Of a stretch of 9,254 nt of DNA, positions 6,751-9,254 are shown piece by piece. This DNA is from CBDHHC01 sp050633205 (lineage in GTDB: Bacteria; Pseudomonadota; Alphaproteobacteria; Rhizobiales; CBDHHC01). Below the pieces are notes generated by a model. That model made no database searches and was not told the origin of the DNA. It saw nothing but the letters and a program-made list of their open reading frames with translations. Location of the stretch: NCBI GenBank assembly GCA_050633205.1, contig JBOEGA010000136.1:1-9254 (forward strand). Direction: 5' to 3'. The number at the start of each line of letters is the position of its first letter. Within the stretch, counting starts at the first letter, position 1. The position numbers and the translations under genes were made by a program.

Positions 6751-7032
6751 ATGTCATACAGACGGGCTGATAATGACAATATTTCTCATGCAGCAGAGGC
6801 TGCCAGTTCAGAAAGTGTCGAATCTGAAATGCAAAAGCGAAAATGCCCAATGTGTGATAAAATTACCGATAAGAAGTTCAGGCCTTTCTGTTCGAAGAGA
6901 TGTGCAGATCTGGATTTAAGCAGGTGGCTGGATGGAAAATATGCGATTCCAGCTACTGAAGACGATGACGAAGATGGGGTAATCCCGTCACAGGAACTGG
7001 ATTTTGAAAAAAAAATCAAAGAAATTGATTAA
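6751..7032 (+). CDS. yacG: DNA gyrase inhibitor YacG family zinc-ribbon protein
   Basis: A 93-residue protein with the YacG zinc finger: Cys32 and Cys35 in CPMC, then FCSKRC with Cys47 and Cys51, followed by ADLDLSRWLDGKYAIP, the family signature. E. coli YacG binds GyrB and blocks DNA binding by gyrase. The protein is longer than typical YacG because of a polar N-terminal extension of about 30 residues and an acidic tail (EDDDEDG). An internal ATG at 6829 (Met27) would give a more usual length, but no ribosome binding site precedes it, whereas AGGA is 8 bases before the ATG at 6751. It is closely coupled to maf. Confidence 0.9.
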   Translation: MSYRRADNDNISHAAEAASSESVESEMQKRKCPMCDKITDKKFRPFCSKRCADLDLSRWLDGKYAIPATEDDDEDGVIPSQELDFEKKIKEID

Positions 7033-7040
7033 AGTTGCAT

Positions 7041-7057
7041 GTTGAGACTCGACATCT
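7041..7057. other. Short hairpin after yacG
   Basis: ATGTTG and CGACAT pair around AGACT, with one T-G pair, just after the yacG stop. No T run follows closely, so termination here is only possible. Confidence 0.25.
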
Positions 7058-7157
7058 TCGCAGGAATTTCTTATAAGCCAGTTCTCCGATGTTACTGACA
7101 TCAAACGGGACCTACCCTTTGATCTAAAAGACAAGTTTCTTTCAGTAACAACGATAT

Positions 7158-7233
7158 GCCCAGGTAGCTCAGTTGGTAGAGCAGCGGATTGAAAATCCGC
7201 GTGTCGGTGGTTCGATTCCGCCCCTGGGCACCA
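7158..7233 (+). tRNA. tRNA-Phe (anticodon GAA)
   Basis: A complete 76-base cloverleaf. Acceptor GCCCAGG pairs with CCTGGGC (7223-7229), followed by discriminator A and an encoded CCA at 7231-7233. The D arm has GCTCAGTTGGTAGAGC, the anticodon stem GCGGA/TCCGC encloses TTGAAAA with GAA at 7191-7193, and the T arm contains GGTTCGATTCC. Location after yacG is usual in Alphaproteobacteria. No clear terminator follows; a weak hairpin lies at 7263-7280. tRNA-Phe 3' ends are frequent integration sites, and accessory-looking DNA begins right after it. Confidence 0.98.
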
Positions 7234-7385
7234 CTGAAATTTCCCTTAAATTCAATGTGTTACTTCAAGTTTTCTCGAAGACTAGGGAAGATGGATTTTT
7301 GCTTTGGCTAACATATGGCTAACATTTTGTGGCGTATTTTTGCCATGATTTGAGTGATGTTGTCGTTCACGCTTTAATGTAATTG
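7234..7385. other. Intergenic stretch downstream of tRNA-Phe
   Basis: No gene was found. It holds a nested structure (outer TTCCCT 7241-7246 with AGGGAA 7284-7289; inner CTTCAAG/CTCGAAG, one mismatch, around TTTT at 7263-7280), a T5 run near 7296-7300 that might end the tRNA transcript, and a tandem 11-bp repeat at 7305-7325. Confidence 0.4.
7305..7325. repeat. Tandem 11-bp direct repeat (TGGCTAACAT units)
   Basis: TGGCTAACAT occurs at 7305-7314 and again at 7316-7325, one helical turn apart. Its place 72 bases past the tRNA-Phe 3' end suggests protein-binding sites, for example recombinase arm sites left by an integrative element, but no integrase is in the window. Confidence 0.55.
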
Positions 7386-7415
7386 AAAACTAAAACAGGA
7401 ACATTTCTGCTCCTG
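7386..7415 (-). terminator. Rho-independent terminator of the 7430-7882 gene
   Basis: Read on the minus strand, CAGGAGCA pairs with TGTTCCTG (8 bp, one G-T) around a GAAA tetraloop, then TTTTAGTTTT follows. Plus-strand arms are 7396-7403 and 7408-7415. It starts 14 bases past the stop of the minus-strand gene. Confidence 0.8.
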
Positions 7416-7429
7416 CCTCAATCCCGCAC

Positions 7430-7882
7430 TTACGTTTTTTGAAGCATCTTTTTTAATGCGCTCAGCTCCAGCTTAATAGCGGGAAGCAGTTTGCCTCGTT
7501 GTGCCAGTGTTAGCTCGAGCGCAGAGAGTTTTTGCAGTACCTCCTCCGGTTTCAATCTGATTTTGAAATCCAGTTGGAAATTGACGTGGAGTTCGGTTTC
7601 CAGGCGCTTTAGCAGGCCTATCAGTTTGTGTAGACGGCAGTAGAGGGTGCTGCATGGCAGGATCATGTTGCCGGAGGTATATCTCGGCGTAATGGTCCCT
7701 GTGTCGTGATATTTGTCCTGTGCGCTGGCCGGGGTAGTGATGATTGATGCCAGTAGCAGTGCACCGAAGAGCGCTGAGGCTCGGTTGATGCCTGTAAACC
7801 GGGTATTATCCGGTCCAGTGTTCGCGTTATGGTAGCATTTTATTTTAAAAGTCTGTAGCTTGTCCTGAGCGTATTTAGTCAT
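7430..7882 (-). CDS. Orphan exported protein of unknown function
   Basis: A 150-residue product that matches no family I recognise. Residues 1-34 are polar and basic, then a hydrophobic stretch SALFGALLLASIITTPASA (about 36-54) ends in a classic AXA cleavage site before QDK, so it looks like a signal peptide with an unusually long leader. The mature part is about 96 residues: a Thr/Tyr-rich stretch, a possible disulfide in LPCSTLYC (two Cys), then amphipathic, probably coiled-coil helices rich in Leu, Lys and Glu to the C-terminus. The ATG at 7882 has a GAGAG-type ribosome binding site about 7 bases upstream; no later Met precedes the hydrophobic segment. A strong dedicated terminator supports real transcription. 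It is divergent from the XRE/FGE gene. Confidence 0.6.
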   Translation of the reverse strand: MTKYAQDKLQTFKIKCYHNANTGPDNTRFTGINRASALFGALLLASIITTPASAQDKYHDTGTITPRYTSGNMILPCSTLYCRLHKLIGLLKRLETELHVNFQLDFKIRLKPEEVLQKLSALELTLAQRGKLLPAIKLELSALKKMLQKT

Positions 7883-7913
7883 AACTGTCTCTCTTTGCTT
7901 AGGGAGTAACAGC

Positions 7914-7923
7914 CATCCGGATG
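7914..7923. promoter_or_regulatory. Perfect 10-bp palindrome in divergent promoter region, possible operator
   Basis: CATCCGGATG lies in the 87-base gap between the starts of the divergent genes at 7882 (-) and 7970 (+). The neighbouring gene begins with an XRE-type DNA-binding domain, and such regulators often bind dyads beside their own promoters. That link is inference. Confidence 0.35.
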
Positions 7924-7969
7924 ACGTTTTTTACTCGTTGAATGATTTTTAATTTAATAGATTTGCTTC

Positions 7970-9254
7970 ATGTCAGACATTCCCGATATGCCCCGAAAAA
8001 CATCACCCCATAATCCCCCGAAAAGCACCGGTGTGGGAAAAGCGGTACTATATTTCAGGACTCTCACAAATCTTTCGCAGGAGAACTTTGCGCTTGCCTG
8101 CGGGGTTGGGAAGAATACGCTTTAGGAAATTGAACGGGGTAAAAGGCAGGAACCACATCCATCGACGATCAAGAAGATTGTTGACGGGTGCCGAAAGGAA
8201 GGGCTGGATGTTGATCTGGATAGTTTTAACGCCAAGGTTGCCGAGTTCCAGAAAAATGAAACCGCTGAAATCAATTATCGTGACACGCCATATAAAAAGG
8301 AGATCAATCAGAGCAAACAAGATCTTGCCTGTCTGATACCGTTTCTGCGTCCAGCGAAGCTTGTTGTTGCAGAAATTGCCAAAAGAAATGATGAGGTTCG
8401 TTTTTCGCGTGGCATGAGGAATATTCTGGAGCTTATAGAAGAGACTGCACAGGACAGTACTTCCCTTGATCTGGAAGACTTCAGTGATTTGATGAAACAA
8501 CTGGATAGTTTTGTTCAGGAAGCCGATCGGAGAGATCTGAACAGGATTGGCAATATTCTGTCATTGAAGGATCTTCGTACAAAGCTATCCGGTTTTGAGG
8601 AAGAACTGGGCATTCTATACAAGGAGGCAAAAGACGGTCTGATACCAAATGAATGGCCGATTAAAAATGTAAAACATTCATCTCTGATTGATGATCTGTT
8701 TTCAGAGATAGAGGATCGCAAAAAATACCTCGCGCAGCTACATAGTTTTGAAAACAAAGACAGGGCAATCAGAACCCTCAGAAAGCTCGAAATCGAACTT
8801 GACCGCAATCCCCTCCACCTCAAAAACATAAACGCCATCCGCGCCCGTCTGGAAGAGTTGGATCGTGATATCTTCAAAGAACTTCTCATTTCCAGCCAGC
8901 TCCTGCTTGGTACCTATGCCGATCAGCTTGCACCGGGTTCAGTTTTTAGGGATGCGCGGGAGGCGCCGGAGATGGTTGTGGTTCCCGCTGGTACGTTTTT
9001 GATGGGCTCAGCGGATGGTAAAGGCTATTATGATGAACGTCCTCAGCACAAAGTCACGATTGCCGAGCCATTTGCCGTTGGCCGTTATCCAGTCACCTTT
9101 GAGGAATGGGACAACTACAGGCAACGCCACCCTGAAGCACATAATCCAGGTGACGAAGGCTGGGGACGAGGACGAAGACCTGTTATAAGGGGGTCATGGG
9201 ATGATACCAGGGGCTTTCTGGGGTGGTTTGATGAATTTACAGATAAGTCATATC
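7970..9254 (+). pseudogene. XRE helix-turn-helix / helical / FGE-sulfatase (SUMF1-like) protein, interrupted by TAG and cut by window end
   Basis: From ATG 7970 one frame runs 428 codons to the right edge with a single stop, TAG at 8123-8125 (codon 52). Residues 28-70 form an XRE-type HTH (FRTLTNLSQENFALACGVGK, then EIERGKRQEPHPSTIKKI after the stop). Residues about 80-330 are helical and charged, with probable coiled coil (FEEELGILYKEAKDG, RARLEELDRDIFKELL). From 335 an FGE-sulfatase domain begins: MVVVPAGTFLMGS, ERPQHKVTIAEPFAVGRYPVT, RRPVIRGSWDD; the rest lies beyond the window. Catalytic cysteines of true formylglycine-generating enzymes would be further on and cannot be judged. There is no clear ribosome binding site at 7970, and an upstream TAG at 7958 limits the start. 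After the stop, 376 open codons remain, so a shorter product (for example from ATG 8414) may still be made. Pseudogene is the default call; readthrough, separate genes or a sequencing error are alternatives. Confidence 0.65.

Noticed and set aside
7233..7429. Integrase remnant or att core directly after tRNA-Phe
   Set aside because: No recognisable recombinase coding segment and no second copy of the tRNA 3' end within the window; kept only as a hypothesis resting on the tandem repeat.
8123..8125. Selenocysteine or pyrrolysine recoding at the TAG
   Set aside because: TAG is not a selenocysteine codon, pyrrolysine is very unlikely in this lineage, and a pyrrolysine inside an HTH helix has no precedent known to me; a point mutation is simpler.
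8031..8336. Plus-strand 101-codon frame rich in Arg
   Set aside because: It is out of frame with the XRE/FGE reading, which has clear domain similarity; the Arg-rich product is typical of a shifted frame. A frameshift explanation is not needed because the same frame continues after the TAG.
8515..8889. Minus-strand 124-codon frame rich in Ser/Arg/Leu
   Set aside because: Shadow opposite the coiled-coil region of the XRE/FGE gene; no start context or family match.

Overview
This window looks like a chromosomal segment of an alphaproteobacterium of moderate GC content. The core is a linkage typical of that class: murA, a DUF2948 gene, a UPF0262 gene, a low-molecular-weight phosphatase gene, infA, maf, yacG and tRNA-Phe. 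DUF2948 and UPF0262 are families known essentially from Alphaproteobacteria. The order or genus cannot be fixed from sequence alone.

Layout. Positions 1-877 hold the 3' half of an ABC-F translation factor (EttA type), closed by a strong intrinsic terminator. Positions 984-2243 hold two minus-strand genes: a small exported sCache-domain protein and a group III truncated haemoglobin. From 2377 the plus strand carries a 52-codon conserved-looking ORF, murA, the DUF2948 gene, the UPF0262 gene and a phosphatase gene read from a GTG start. After a possible terminator and a 260-base gap come infA, maf and yacG. tRNA-Phe(GAA), with its CCA encoded, lies at 7158-7233.

After the tRNA the character changes to accessory DNA. 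It contains a tandem 11-bp repeat, a minus-strand orphan exported protein with its own terminator, and a divergent promoter region with a 10-bp palindrome. The window ends in a long plus-strand gene that runs off the right edge. Read in one frame from 7970 to 9253, this gene encodes an XRE-type helix-turn-helix, a long helical region and the beginning of an FGE-sulfatase (SUMF1-like) domain. The frame is broken once, by an in-frame TAG at 8123-8125 inside the helix-turn-helix. This gene is the most unusual item here.

The core genes serve translation (EttA, IF-1, tRNA-Phe), cell-wall precursor synthesis (MurA), nucleotide sanitation (Maf) and gyrase control (YacG). No shared pathway links the accessory genes to them. 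No CRISPR array, insertion sequence or integrase gene was seen.
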